The notes under the pieces are model-generated. The model ran no database searches. It saw only the letters and a program-made list of their open reading frames with translations, and had not been told where the DNA came from. 64,000 nucleotides of DNA from contig NZ_KB893079.1 of the NCBI RefSeq assembly GCF_000373985.1, forward strand, positions 57,359-121,358, in the 5' to 3' direction. The position numbers and the translations under genes were made by a program. Source of the DNA: Desulfobacter curvatus DSM 3379 (GTDB lineage: Bacteria; Desulfobacterota; Desulfobacteria; Desulfobacterales; Desulfobacteraceae). How positions within the stretch are numbered: position 1 is the stretch's first letter; each line of letters starts with the position of its first letter. This document shows, piece after piece, positions 17,125 to 26,998 of this stretch.

Positions 17125-17652
17125 TTAGGCTTCTTTGACAACAGCGTTTAAGCGGACGATTTTGGGCTGAATATTGAATGACTCAGGCACCTGTGAAAAG
17201 TAGGATTCCAGCACGGCCAGGGCTTTACTTGCAACGGAGACAGCCGCCTTTTTTCTGTTATAGGCCAGCAACTCAAATGTACCTGCAGTGCGGATCATTG
17301 CCTGCAGGATTTTTTTTTCCTGTCCCTTAAGCCCCCTGTAGTTCTGCTCAAGCCATTCATGGCACTCAAAAAAAAGGGCGTCATCCCAAAGCAGACCGGC
17401 TGTTGCATAGATATCGGAACTCAGCATCGGATTCGACGACATTTTCGCCAGGACAGCGGTATACAGCTCATACCGTGCTTTAATGTAATTTTGCGCAGGC
17501 CCGGACAATTTTTCGGGGTCCAGATCCGAAACCACCTGGTCCACAGGCGCCAGGTCTTTTTTATGCAGGGCTAAGATAAATGCACTTCCCAAAAAGTTTC
17601 TGACATCCCGGTCTGCCCGGTCTTCAAAAGGGTTAAATAGTCTTTTCATCAT
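17125..17652 (-). CDS. DUF309 domain protein
   Basis: 175 residues, mostly helical. The WDDALFFECHEWLEQNYRGL segment (about residues 87-106) is the hallmark of DUF309, whose conserved HExLE resembles a metal-binding helix, and is followed by a second helical block (ILQAMIRTAGTFELLAYNR). Function unknown. It lies divergent from the CoA-disulfide reductase gene. Confidence 0.75.
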   Translation of the reverse strand: MMKRLFNPFEDRADRDVRNFLGSAFILALHKKDLAPVDQVVSDLDPEKLSGPAQNYIKARYELYTAVLAKMSSNPMLSSDIYATAGLLWDDALFFECHEWLEQNYRGLKGQEKKILQAMIRTAGTFELLAYNRKKAAVSVASKALAVLESYFSQVPESFNIQPKIVRLNAVVKEA

Positions 17653-17700
17653 ACCTGCACTAATACCTGAAAAAGGGGGGATTTTTCAAGGGAGGGGACC

Positions 17701-17783
17701 ATTTTTTATTGTTCTCCGTCTGATTGTGTTGTGGGTTGAGCCTAAATGTTAATAGGCTATACCTGCCCATGGCTGTTATAGAA
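17701..17783 (+). repeat. Structured intergenic repeat family 1, copy 3 (partial)
   Basis: Hairpin 1 is largely lost. The second half is kept: TTGTGTTGTGGGTTGAG, an AGCCT / AGGCT stem, then GCCCATGGCTGTTATAG. It lies in the divergent spacer between the DUF309 gene and the CoA-disulfide reductase gene. Confidence 0.65.
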
Positions 17784-17936
17784 TAAAAAGGAAGGCCAGC
17801 CAGTAAAATCCTTGAGCATTATCTTCAATTAGCGTATTTTGTTTTACTGGTTTAAGAGGGATTTGATTCGGGGGGATATTGACACGATCCGGTCTTTATA
17901 CACATTTAAAAAACCGGGCAAACAAACGAGGTTCTC

Positions 17937-19658
17937 ATGGCAAAAAAAATCATTATTATCGGTGCGGTGGCCCTGGGCCCCAAAGTGGCCAGCCGCCTCA
18001 GACGGCTTGATTCCGATTGTGAAATCACTATGATAGACAGGGACAACTTGATCTCATACGGCGGATGCGGCATTCCTTACTATATTGGCGGGGATATCGG
18101 AGAACTCGAAGAGTTGTACTCCACTACGGCCCATCACGCCAGGGATCCAGAATTTTTCCGTACCGTCAAAGGCGTTAATGTCCTTACCCGGGTGGAAGCC
18201 ATCGGCATTGACCGCAGAAACAAACTGCTCAAAGTTCGCCACCTTGAAGACGGGACTGAGTCTGAAATGCCTTATGACAAGCTGGTTATCGGCACGGGCG
18301 GCACGCCTTTTACCCCGCCCATCCCCGGCGCAGACCTGCCGGGCGTATATCCGGTATCCAACCTCCACCATGCCCACACCATCAAAGAATTGATCAGCAA
18401 GGGCGCCGTAGGAAGTGCTGTGGTCATCGGCGCCGGTGCCATCGGTGTTGAAATGGCCGAAGCCCTGACCGATTTGTGGGGCGTGGAAACCACCCTTGTG
18501 GAAATGGCATCCCATATACTGCCGGTTGCCATTGGTCCAAATATCGCCCTTATTGCCGAAAAAGAGCTTGAAAACAATGACGTGGGGGTCAAAATCGGCG
18601 CCCAGGTAACCAAAATTCTTGGGGATGCTGAAAACGGCGTTACCGGGGTTGAGGTCAGCGGCGAAGTGATTGAATGTGACCTTGTGATCATGGCCGTAGG
18701 CGTTCGCCCCAATACGGGCTTTGCAGCGGAAGCGGGCCTGGCTGTGGGCCGGGGCGGATCCCTGATCGTAGATAGAAACTTAAGAACAACCGACCCGGAT
18801 ATTTACGCAGGCGGTGACTGCATTGAAGTGTGTAATCTGGTATCCGGTGACCAGCTTCCCATGCCTTTAGGCTCCCTTGCCAACCGCCAGGGCCGGATAA
18901 TCGGCACCAACATTTTTGGGAAAAATGCCCAATTTGACGGTACTGTGGGCACCTTCTGCATCAAGGTATTCGGCATGGGCGTGGCCACAGCAGGCCTGAC
19001 CATGCACCAGGCCAAGATGGCTGGATTTGATCCGGTTCACTCTGTGGTGGCCCAGTTTGACCGGGCCCATTTCTATCCCGATTCAAAATTCCTGTTCATC
19101 CAGCTCATCGCTGACCGAAACACCCGCAGGGTCTTGGGCGTGGAAGCCATAGGCGAACAGATTGATTCAGTCAAGTCCAGGGTAGACGCTGTGGTACCGT
19201 TGCTGCACAAAGGCATGAATGTGGATGAAGTCTGCACCCTTGAGGTGGGCTATGCACCGCCATTTGCATCTGCCATGGATGTGATCAACAATGCCGGCAA
19301 TACGCTGGATAATATTCTGGACGGAAGAAACACTCCCATTGACTGGCCTGAATTTATTGACCAGTTCGAAAAAGGCGAAATCACGGTGGTGGATTTAAGA
19401 GAGAGCGTGGAAGCCCAGCCGTTTATTGACAAATACGGAGCAGACCGCTGGATACACCTGCCCCAGCCCGAGTTGCGCGAACGATATAATGAATTGCCCA
19501 AAGATAAAGAACTCTGCCTTTTCTGCGGCACGGGCGCCAGATCTTTTGAATGCCAGATCATCCTGAACCAGAACGGATTCACCCGTGTTAAAAATCTTCA
19601 GGGTGGATATGCCATCATCCGGGTAACCGATCCGGATTTTATTCCCGAGGGAGGGTAA
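17937..19658 (+). CDS. FAD-dependent CoA-disulfide reductase with C-terminal rhodanese domain
   Basis: 573 residues. Residues 1-450 are a pyridine nucleotide-disulfide oxidoreductase with the single redox cysteine of this class (SYGGCGIPYYIGG, Cys about 43), an NAD(P)H-binding GAGAIGVEMAE (about residue 163) and a YAGGDC FAD motif (about residue 282). Residues about 465-565 are a rhodanese domain with active Cys in FCGTGARS (about residue 530). Such fusions reduce CoA disulfide, persulfides or polysulfide in sulfur-metabolising microbes. The dimerisation motif YAPPFASAMD is present. GAGG precedes the ATG. Confidence 0.9.
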   Translation: MAKKIIIIGAVALGPKVASRLRRLDSDCEITMIDRDNLISYGGCGIPYYIGGDIGELEELYSTTAHHARDPEFFRTVKGVNVLTRVEAIGIDRRNKLLKVRHLEDGTESEMPYDKLVIGTGGTPFTPPIPGADLPGVYPVSNLHHAHTIKELISKGAVGSAVVIGAGAIGVEMAEALTDLWGVETTLVEMASHILPVAIGPNIALIAEKELENNDVGVKIGAQVTKILGDAENGVTGVEVSGEVIECDLVIMAVGVRPNTGFAAEAGLAVGRGGSLIVDRNLRTTDPDIYAGGDCIEVCNLVSGDQLPMPLGSLANRQGRIIGTNIFGKNAQFDGTVGTFCIKVFGMGVATAGLTMHQAKMAGFDPVHSVVAQFDRAHFYPDSKFLFIQLIADRNTRRVLGVEAIGEQIDSVKSRVDAVVPLLHKGMNVDEVCTLEVGYAPPFASAMDVINNAGNTLDNILDGRNTPIDWPEFIDQFEKGEITVVDLRESVEAQPFIDKYGADRWIHLPQPELRERYNELPKDKELCLFCGTGARSFECQIILNQNGFTRVKNLQGGYAIIRVTDPDFIPEGG

Positions 19659-19704
19659 CCGTTACATGCCAGGGCTTCCCTGCTGCACCACATGAAGACG
19701 ATGC

Positions 19705-19747
19705 CCGGTTAAGGGACTTTGAAATTCACCCAGGTCCCTTAACCCGG
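19705..19747. terminator. Bidirectional terminator hairpin
   Basis: CCGG-TTAAGGGAC (19705-19717) pairs with GTCCCTTAACCCGG (19734-19747). It sits between the convergent CoA-disulfide reductase and chemoreceptor genes. It lacks a long T-run. Confidence 0.65.
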
Positions 19748-19771
19748 ATATTCTAGATAGGTGCCCTGAAT

Positions 19772-21724
19772 CTAAGACAGCTTAAACCTGCCGACCATTG
19801 TATTAAGGTTTTCAGCCAGCCTGGACAATTCGCCGGAACTGGTATAAATCTGCCTGCTGCCGTTACTCATTTCATCGGTAGCATTGCTGACCTCGGTAAT
19901 ATCCTTTGTAACCTCAGCAGCCACAACAGAAGTCTGGGACACATTCTCATTCACTTCCCGGATGCCCTGTGAGGCCTGGGCAACATTATTTGCTATCTCC
20001 TGGGTCGTGGCAGCCTGCTCTTCAATGGCAGAGGCAACAGTGGTGACGATTTCGTTGATCTCATTAATGATTCCAACGATGGACTCAATTGCGGTTACAG
20101 ATTCATTGGTTGTTGTCTGAACCCCTGAAATTTTATCATTTATCTCCTTTGTAGCCTCTGCAGTCTGCTGGGCAAGGACCTTGATCTCCCCTGCCACAAC
20201 GGCAAAGCCCTTGCCTGCCTCGCCGGCCCTTGCCGCCTCAATGGTTGCGTTAAGGGCCAGCAGGTTAGTCTGCTCGGATATGTCGGCAATGGTTTCTGTT
20301 ACCTTGCTGATTTCGGATGCCGCCCTCCCAAGTTCATCGACTTTTAAGGATACCTGTTTTGCCGTTTCAACAGCCGTAGCCGTTGTTGCGCTGCCTTTGG
20401 CCGTGTTTCCTGCAATTTCATTTATGGTGGAGGACATCTGCTCGGCTGCAGTGACAATCATTTGAATATTTACAGTTGTCTGTTCCGTGGCTGCTGCAAC
20501 AGAGTTCATGTTGGTTGCCATTTCCTCGGCAGAGGCAGATACATTATTGGACCGTTCCGCCGTCTGTTCCGAATTTGCCGTTATCTGTTCGGAAATGGCA
20601 GCCAATTCCGTTGAAGAGGCTGTCAGGGTTTGTACACCATCTGCAATATCTTTGAACATATGGATCAAATTTTCAGCCATATATTTCATGTTATTGTACA
20701 CACCTTTATTCTTCTTTTCGTCAAATTTGACCGCCAGGTTCCCGTTTGCAATGCTGTTGGTAATATCTACAATCTCTGCAGGATCCCCTCCAAGCTGAGA
20801 AACAACACTGCGCTTGATAAAAAAGGCTGTTCCGATTCCCATGGCAATAGCCAAAAATGCAACCCCGATAATCAGCCGCTTTGCTTTGATAATTTGCTGG
20901 TCCGTTTCCTGCTGCTGTCCTTCCAGGGACATCTTGACGGTATTCTGAACGTTGCGGGCGCATGCCACCATGGTATCGTTAATTTCTTTTTGCGAATCTT
21001 TCAATGCTTTAAGCTTGGAAAAAGCCTGGTGGTATGTATCTGCGGCCTCTATTATGGGTTTTATAGACCCTCCTTTTGCAACGATTTCATCAAGTATGCT
21101 GTTGACCTTGATGAAATAGGATTCCTCTTTGCGAATCAAAAAATTTTTTTCATGACGACGACATTGCAGCACCTGTTGGATAATGGCCTCGGTATTCTCA
21201 GCGCTTTTCATCAAATTTGCAATTTGACTTAAATTTGCATTTTGCGCCATCAGACGTTCACATTCAGCCCGGTCCGCTTTAAGGATGGACTTCGCGACTT
21301 TTTCCATTTGCCGCGCCGATGTGACCATTGTCTCATCCGCTTCTTTTATTTTGTTTTCCAGAGTAATATAGGAATCAAATGCCTGCCGGTATTCGTCGGC
21401 CATCTTGACCATGTTATCCAACTGCCGAAGGCTTTCGGGATCAGTTGAACGGGCTTTGATTGCTTGGATCTCCTCTTTGAGTAGATCCGATTGCTCAATG
21501 ACAGCCTTCACATAGGACTCCTCCCCCCTGAGGATGAAATTCTTTTCCTGCTGCCGCGCCTCGTACATCGTCATTGTCAGATTACCGGTGTCAACGGCAT
21601 CGGTCATTTGCCTGACTACTCTTGAAAGTCCGTTAAAACCTGCGGCTGCTGCTATCAGCAGCAATACCAAAACGACACCGAATCCAACACTAATTTTTGT
21701 TCCAAGCTTAATACGCGTTGACAT
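19772..21724 (-). CDS. Methyl-accepting chemotaxis protein with HBM-type sensor
   Basis: 650 residues. TM1 is at about 10-32 and TM2 at about 283-303. The 250-residue periplasmic part holds two copies of the RxxEKNF-type motif (QQEKNFILRGEESY about residue 57, RHEKNFLIRKEESY about residue 190), which mark the helical bimodular (HBM) double four-helix bundle. HBM receptors of other bacteria sense small carboxylic acids. A HAMP region, the coiled-coil signalling domain and the hairpin tip (ISEQTNLLALNATIEAARAGE) follow. No CheR-binding pentapeptide is at the C-terminus. Its start overlaps the preceding kinase gene by 17 nt, so it is coupled to that kinase. Confidence 0.93.
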   Translation of the reverse strand: MSTRIKLGTKISVGFGVVLVLLLIAAAAGFNGLSRVVRQMTDAVDTGNLTMTMYEARQQEKNFILRGEESYVKAVIEQSDLLKEEIQAIKARSTDPESLRQLDNMVKMADEYRQAFDSYITLENKIKEADETMVTSARQMEKVAKSILKADRAECERLMAQNANLSQIANLMKSAENTEAIIQQVLQCRRHEKNFLIRKEESYFIKVNSILDEIVAKGGSIKPIIEAADTYHQAFSKLKALKDSQKEINDTMVACARNVQNTVKMSLEGQQQETDQQIIKAKRLIIGVAFLAIAMGIGTAFFIKRSVVSQLGGDPAEIVDITNSIANGNLAVKFDEKKNKGVYNNMKYMAENLIHMFKDIADGVQTLTASSTELAAISEQITANSEQTAERSNNVSASAEEMATNMNSVAAATEQTTVNIQMIVTAAEQMSSTINEIAGNTAKGSATTATAVETAKQVSLKVDELGRAASEISKVTETIADISEQTNLLALNATIEAARAGEAGKGFAVVAGEIKVLAQQTAEATKEINDKISGVQTTTNESVTAIESIVGIINEINEIVTTVASAIEEQAATTQEIANNVAQASQGIREVNENVSQTSVVAAEVTKDITEVSNATDEMSNGSRQIYTSSGELSRLAENLNTMVGRFKLS

Positions 21725-24341
21725 GTTTTTTGCTCTCCTGTTTTAATTGTTTTTCTATCCTACAGGGACTATTTATGGTTTTTGATATCAAGATTGAAAG
21801 TTCCTTCATATTTACGGGTTTCAATAAGAATTCTTTGATATTAGAAGGAGATACCGACGCCTTTCTATAGTCCTTTTCAAACCCCGTACAGATAATTACA
21901 GGAATATCAGGATTAATTTTTTCCAGTTCCCTGGCCAATTCTTCACCTGTTAACCCAGGCATCGTCAGATCCGTAATCATTAGATCGAATCTATTCGGAT
22001 TAATTCTCAATATCTCAAGAGCATCACTGCTGTTTGTACAGCAAGTGGCATCATAGCCAAGCCGCTCAAGAAATTTCTCTTCCATTTTGACAATCTGTTC
22101 TTCATCATCTACCAGCAGAATATGCCCTGTTCCGTTCATGCAATTGCTTTCGACAATCGGAAGCGATGTTGTTTCCGTGTATGAACCAAGAACAGGCAGG
22201 TATATGTGAAAACAGGCGCCTTTATCCGGCTCACTGATCACTTTAATGTCCCCGCCTGCTTTTTTAACGATGCCATGGACAACCGACAGACCCAACCCAG
22301 TACCTTTTCCGACTTTTTTGGTTGTAAAATAGGGCTCGAATATTTTCAAAGCAATATTTTTTTCCATGCCGACGCCTGTATCGGAAACTAACAATTGCAA
22401 GTATCTGCCAGGTTGTAGCTCTAAAAAACCGGGGAACTCATTTTCATCAATATCCATTTCACAAAGTTCGACCGTAAGAGTTCCTCCGCTGTCCTCCATG
22501 GCTTGATATGCGTTTGTACATAAATTCATGATAACCTGATGGATCTGAGTAGGATCCGCCATTATGGGATTACAGTTCATATCAATTTTCTGGACGATAT
22601 TAATGGTTTTGGGAATGGTTTCCCTTAAAAGGTTAAGCGTTTCCTTCACAATTGGCTGAACCAGCACCGGAATTATTTCATTCTTGGTTTGCCTGCTGAA
22701 CGAAAGGATCTGATTGATCAGTGTTTTCGCCCTGCCTGATGCGTTAAGGATTTTCATTAAATACTTATAGGAAGCACTGTCTTTAGCAGTATCCATCAGC
22801 AGGATTTCAACATATCCCGTAATGGGAAAAAGGATATTGTTAAAATCATGGGCGATTCCGCTTGCCAAGATAGCGATGGCCTCCATTTTTTGGGTCTTGA
22901 GAATATGATCTTTTAGCTTTATATTTTCTTTTTCAACGGATAATATTTCGGTAATATCGCCAATAACCACAATGAATCCTTCTGAGTGATCAAAGGCATT
23001 TAAAGGACAAGTTATAAAGGAACAATGGAAATCTGTTCCATCTTTTTTGATGCACCTGCTTGTCGCCCTGAACGGTTTTAATGTGGCATTATCAGAATAG
23101 AGTTCCTTACCCATTTTTTGATATGTGGCTTTATCCGGGTAAAACATTGAGGTACTTTTCCCCACCAAGTCATCATCCTCATATCCGAACATTGCATGCA
23201 AGGTCTCGTTTGCCCAGTAAATTTTGCGCTCCTTAGCCAGACAGATCCCCACCGATGATGCCTGACTGATTGCACTGAGTTTCTGTTCATTGAATTTCAG
23301 TAACTGCCGGTACAAACAGTATCGCTGGTAGCTGCTTCTAAATAAAAGAACCCCTCCGATCGAAAAAATAATGATAATGAAAGACAAGGTGTAGTCGTGG
23401 CATCTCTCTGTTTTTTCAATGATTGTATCAAGAGAATTTTTCGGAGAACAAATTGCTATAGACCAGGTTGAATCAGCTATTTTCACAGGTGAATAGGCCA
23501 CGAATTTTTCAATATACCCCTTTTGATTTCGATGCCATCCGGAGGTATAAGTGTCCGCACCTTCATGACCCTTTATCATTTTTTGCTGAATTCTTTCTAT
23601 TTTCTCATATGAAAAAGCCCGGTTTTTTTGCTTCCTGGCGCCAAAACTGTTTCTTCCTTCAAATTCTTTAACCGGATGTATGAGAAAATGACCTTCAGAA
23701 TCCAGAACCCATGCATATTCGACGGCTTTCTCCGACACAATGGAGTCTATAATGGTATTTAAAACATTTACCGGATCAAATGATCCCACCAGAACACCTT
23801 TGATGCGGGGGGTGATCGGGTCATTTTTAAAAACGGGAATGGCGACCCTGATTCTTGGTTCATTTTTTTCATTGTAAAGAAAACTGGAAATCGCTGTTTC
23901 TCCAGTTGCCAGTGCTTTTTTATAATACCCCTCGGTATCGTATTTTTTTCCAATCAATTTCCTGCGAAAGCCTTCACTGGGATAAACAAATGTCAACATC
24001 CCCTTTGTATCTAAAAATCGTATGGAGGTCACTTTCTGCAACCCCTTATGTCGTTTATAAAACAATTCATCGGAAAGCAGGATTGAAGAAAGCTCTTGGC
24101 CAGTATTTGTCATAGAATAAAGATCAGAAATGAATCGATCAAAATACTTTTCAATAGCGAATGACACGAATCTTGTCTCCATCAACTGCTGACTGCCATA
24201 CTGCCTGGAAGCCATGTGCTGTAATTCACGTCGACTTTTTTTGTTGATATATATTGCCATGATACTAACAGTAACGATGGTCAGGATCATGAAGAATAAA
24301 GAAGGCTTAGGAGTCTTCATCGCTTCCTTCGAGATTCTCAT
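21708..24341 (-). CDS. Hybrid sensor histidine kinase (Cache-PAS-HisKA-HATPase-REC)
   Basis: 877 residues. An N-terminal TM (about 14-31) and a second TM near 310-330 enclose an extracytoplasmic Cache-type sensor with the DSEGHFLIHPVKEFEG segment. A PAS domain (about 355-470), HisKA with the phosphorylated His in ASGIAHDFNNIL (about residue 500), HATPase boxes (NLCTNAYQAME, DTGVGM, GKGTGLGLS) and a complete receiver (ILLVDDEE, MITDLTMPG, LLKPV) follow. The His-containing GIAHDFNN type is common in hybrid kinases with terminal receivers. Co-transcribed with the HBM chemoreceptor. Confidence 0.92.
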   Translation of the reverse strand: MRISKEAMKTPKPSLFFMILTIVTVSIMAIYINKKSRRELQHMASRQYGSQQLMETRFVSFAIEKYFDRFISDLYSMTNTGQELSSILLSDELFYKRHKGLQKVTSIRFLDTKGMLTFVYPSEGFRRKLIGKKYDTEGYYKKALATGETAISSFLYNEKNEPRIRVAIPVFKNDPITPRIKGVLVGSFDPVNVLNTIIDSIVSEKAVEYAWVLDSEGHFLIHPVKEFEGRNSFGARKQKNRAFSYEKIERIQQKMIKGHEGADTYTSGWHRNQKGYIEKFVAYSPVKIADSTWSIAICSPKNSLDTIIEKTERCHDYTLSFIIIIFSIGGVLLFRSSYQRYCLYRQLLKFNEQKLSAISQASSVGICLAKERKIYWANETLHAMFGYEDDDLVGKSTSMFYPDKATYQKMGKELYSDNATLKPFRATSRCIKKDGTDFHCSFITCPLNAFDHSEGFIVVIGDITEILSVEKENIKLKDHILKTQKMEAIAILASGIAHDFNNILFPITGYVEILLMDTAKDSASYKYLMKILNASGRAKTLINQILSFSRQTKNEIIPVLVQPIVKETLNLLRETIPKTINIVQKIDMNCNPIMADPTQIHQVIMNLCTNAYQAMEDSGGTLTVELCEMDIDENEFPGFLELQPGRYLQLLVSDTGVGMEKNIALKIFEPYFTTKKVGKGTGLGLSVVHGIVKKAGGDIKVISEPDKGACFHIYLPVLGSYTETTSLPIVESNCMNGTGHILLVDDEEQIVKMEEKFLERLGYDATCCTNSSDALEILRINPNRFDLMITDLTMPGLTGEELARELEKINPDIPVIICTGFEKDYRKASVSPSNIKEFLLKPVNMKELSILISKTINSPCRIEKQLKQESKKHVNAY

Positions 24342-24965
24342 AAGTTACTACTGCCTCGTATTTTTAGTTCCCAATTTTATTTGATTTGTATTTTCGTCCG
24401 AAAATGATAGCAAATTTTATACCACATCATTTTCATGGCAGATTGCCATCACCACATTAACACAATGATTTTATTTACTATAAAAACTAAAGAACGATCT
24501 TTAATTGAAAAATTAAAGGAGGGGAATTGACATCGATATGCTTTGATTGTTGTGAATGAGGTGTCAAAATTATTTTCTATGTGTAAATATTTTTTACAAT
24601 TACAACCCTGTCAGGGGGGATTCCACAATTTCGGAAGGGCGGGCGATGTCATTTCGCCGATCCATGCCTTGACCGTTGCAAAGGCAATTCTATAAAGGCA
24701 CCGGAAATCAAATGGTTCCAGCCGTCAAGCATCACCTTGACACCAACTGCCCGCATAGGCACAGGCAGGCTTCAGGAGAATTTGGGATACGGTTTCACAA
24801 AATACATGGGTCCCCGGAACGGATCGGTCCGGGGAACGGCTGACATCCCATGCATTTGATAATCCCGGCAGCATGAACAATGATGAAATCAAGACAGTTT
24901 TCAAGGCCTATGAATCATTGAATCACAACAGGAGCAGGATATAATAGAAGCTTTAAAGACTATAG
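24342..24965. other. Gene-free spacer of 624 bp
   Basis: No supportable gene. It holds a hairpin of CCCCGGA / TCCGGGG near 24812-24835 and a short plus frame ending NNDEIKTVFKAYESLN near 24945 that looks like the end of a decayed gene but could not be identified. Confidence 0.4.
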
Positions 24966-26954
24966 TCATATTTTAAATCGCTTTATCATACTGTTAAGGC
25001 CCTCAGCCAGTCTGGACAATTCGGCAGAACTGGTGTTGACCTGTCGGCTGCCGGTTTTCATTTCATCCGAAGCCTGGCCGACCTGATGAATATCCTTGCT
25101 GACTTCTCCGGCCACCACTGAGGCCTGGTTGACGTTTTCGTTCACCTCCTGAACCCCGCTTCCGGCCTGGCTCACATTGTTGGTGATTTCCTGGGTCGTT
25201 GCAGTCTGTTCTTCAATGGCAACGGCAACGGAGGTTACAATGGTGTTAATCTCATTAATCACCTCAACAATTTCGTTAATAGCGATTACGGATTCACCGG
25301 TGCTTTTCTGCACCTCATTGATCCGGGCACCGATCTCATCAGTGGCCTCGGCTGTTTGCTGGGCAAGGACTTTAATTTCTGCTGCGACTACGGCAAATCC
25401 TTTTCCGGCCTCTCCGGCTCTTGCCGCTTCAATGGTGGCGTTAAGGGCCAAAAGGTTGGTCTGTTCAGAAATGTCTGCGATGGTTTCGGTTACTCTGCTG
25501 ATCTGGGAAGCAGCGTCTCCCAGTTCATTGACTTTTCCTGAAACCTCTTCTGCTTTTTTTACTGCATCCAGGGTTGTCTGGCTGCCTTTGGATGTATTGG
25601 ACGCGATTTCCGAGATGGTAGAGGACATTTCTTCGGCAGCGGCAACAATCATTTGAATATTGGCAGAGGTCTGTTCAGTTGCTGCGGCCACTGAATTCAT
25701 GTTTGCGGTCATTTCTTCGGCAGCAGCAGCTACGCCATTGGCCTTTTCGGAAGTATCATCCGCATTGACTGCCATTTGTTCGGAAATGGCGGACAGTTCT
25801 GTGGAGGAGGAGGTCAATGTCTGAACACCGCCGGCGATCTCTTTGAGCATTTCCGTCAGATTTTCAGCCATTTTTTTCATGCCGGCATAAACACCGGTCA
25901 GTTTTTTGCCATCATCCTTGAATTGGATTGTCAGATCCCCGGCGGCAATACTGTCGGCAATACCGGCAATCTCCAACGGCTCCCCGCCCAGTTGGTCCAT
26001 GACGCCTTTTGCAAACCAGAGAACACCCACCAAAATAATGACAAGAAAAACAATTCCGACCATTACCGAAAGATTTCTGATATATTTGGTCGCTTCCAGA
26101 AACTCTTCCTCATCCTGGGTAACGCAGATACTCCAACCCGTGGATTTAATTGGGGCGAACCCGGCTATTTTACGCACGCCTTTAAATTCATAGTCCTGGA
26201 CATCGGTTTTTTGGGCCAGCATTTGCTTGCTCAACGCCTTCATCCCGTTTATTTGGGTCACGTTGGTATTAAAAATAAGATCCGGGTTGGGATGGGCGAT
26301 GACAATTCCTTTTTTGTCGATTAAAAACGGATACCCGGTTTTACCCAGTTTAACCTGGGTAATGATGTTGCTAAACTGATTGAGTTTGATAACCGATATC
26401 AATGCACCGACAAATACTCCCTTCTCCTGTTTTAAGGGAACGGCAACCGTGAGAATCGGTCCCCCGGATGTTTTTGACAAAATGGGCTCGCTTAAACTGA
26501 GATTCCCTTTTTTGGCATCAATAAAATATTCCCGTTCTGCCAGGGAAAGCCCGTTTGCTTTTCCCCCAAGGCTGTCGGCAATGACGGTTCCGTTTTGATC
26601 TGTCACCATTATGTTTTCATGTCGGTTTTTAACCTGGTCATAAACATCGGCCAAAAATTTTGCTAGTGCATTCAACTCCGGTTTTACATAGTCCGGCCCT
26701 AAGTTAAACGCCTTAGAGGCAGTCTCTTTTACCATCGGCACTTGGGAGATGGCCAAGGCAAATCCTTTTTCCTGGTTGATGAACTCTTCGCCCAGGACAA
26801 CCAGATCTTTGGCAACCTGAACAGAGTTGGACTTATGGCTTTCGATCAGGGCGTCGGAGGATTTGCTTACTGAAAAATAGCTACTAATGGCCAGGGGGAG
26901 TATGGCGGCCAAAACTCCTCCGATTAACAACCTTGATTTCAAAGACATCTTCAT
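24966..26954 (-). CDS. Methyl-accepting chemotaxis protein with dCache sensor
   Basis: 662 residues. TM1 is at about 8-28 and TM2 at about 290-312. Between them is a double Cache domain; the first subdomain carries MVTDQNGTVIADS (about residue 125) and the second YPFLIDKKGIVIAHPNPDL (about residue 205). HAMP follows with DQLGGEPLEIAGIADSIA, then the cytoplasmic signalling domain with the conserved tip EQTNLLALNATIEAARAGE. dCache_1 receptors usually bind amino acids, amines or organic acids. It is the last gene of a three-gene unit (receiver, hybrid kinase, receptor), 44 nt after the kinase stop. Confidence 0.93.
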   Translation of the reverse strand: MKMSLKSRLLIGGVLAAILPLAISSYFSVSKSSDALIESHKSNSVQVAKDLVVLGEEFINQEKGFALAISQVPMVKETASKAFNLGPDYVKPELNALAKFLADVYDQVKNRHENIMVTDQNGTVIADSLGGKANGLSLAEREYFIDAKKGNLSLSEPILSKTSGGPILTVAVPLKQEKGVFVGALISVIKLNQFSNIITQVKLGKTGYPFLIDKKGIVIAHPNPDLIFNTNVTQINGMKALSKQMLAQKTDVQDYEFKGVRKIAGFAPIKSTGWSICVTQDEEEFLEATKYIRNLSVMVGIVFLVIILVGVLWFAKGVMDQLGGEPLEIAGIADSIAAGDLTIQFKDDGKKLTGVYAGMKKMAENLTEMLKEIAGGVQTLTSSSTELSAISEQMAVNADDTSEKANGVAAAAEEMTANMNSVAAATEQTSANIQMIVAAAEEMSSTISEIASNTSKGSQTTLDAVKKAEEVSGKVNELGDAASQISRVTETIADISEQTNLLALNATIEAARAGEAGKGFAVVAAEIKVLAQQTAEATDEIGARINEVQKSTGESVIAINEIVEVINEINTIVTSVAVAIEEQTATTQEITNNVSQAGSGVQEVNENVNQASVVAGEVSKDIHQVGQASDEMKTGSRQVNTSSAELSRLAEGLNSMIKRFKI

Positions 26955-26998
26955 TCTGGAATTTCCTTTCTTAATATGAATTGGAGTTCACCCGGCTA

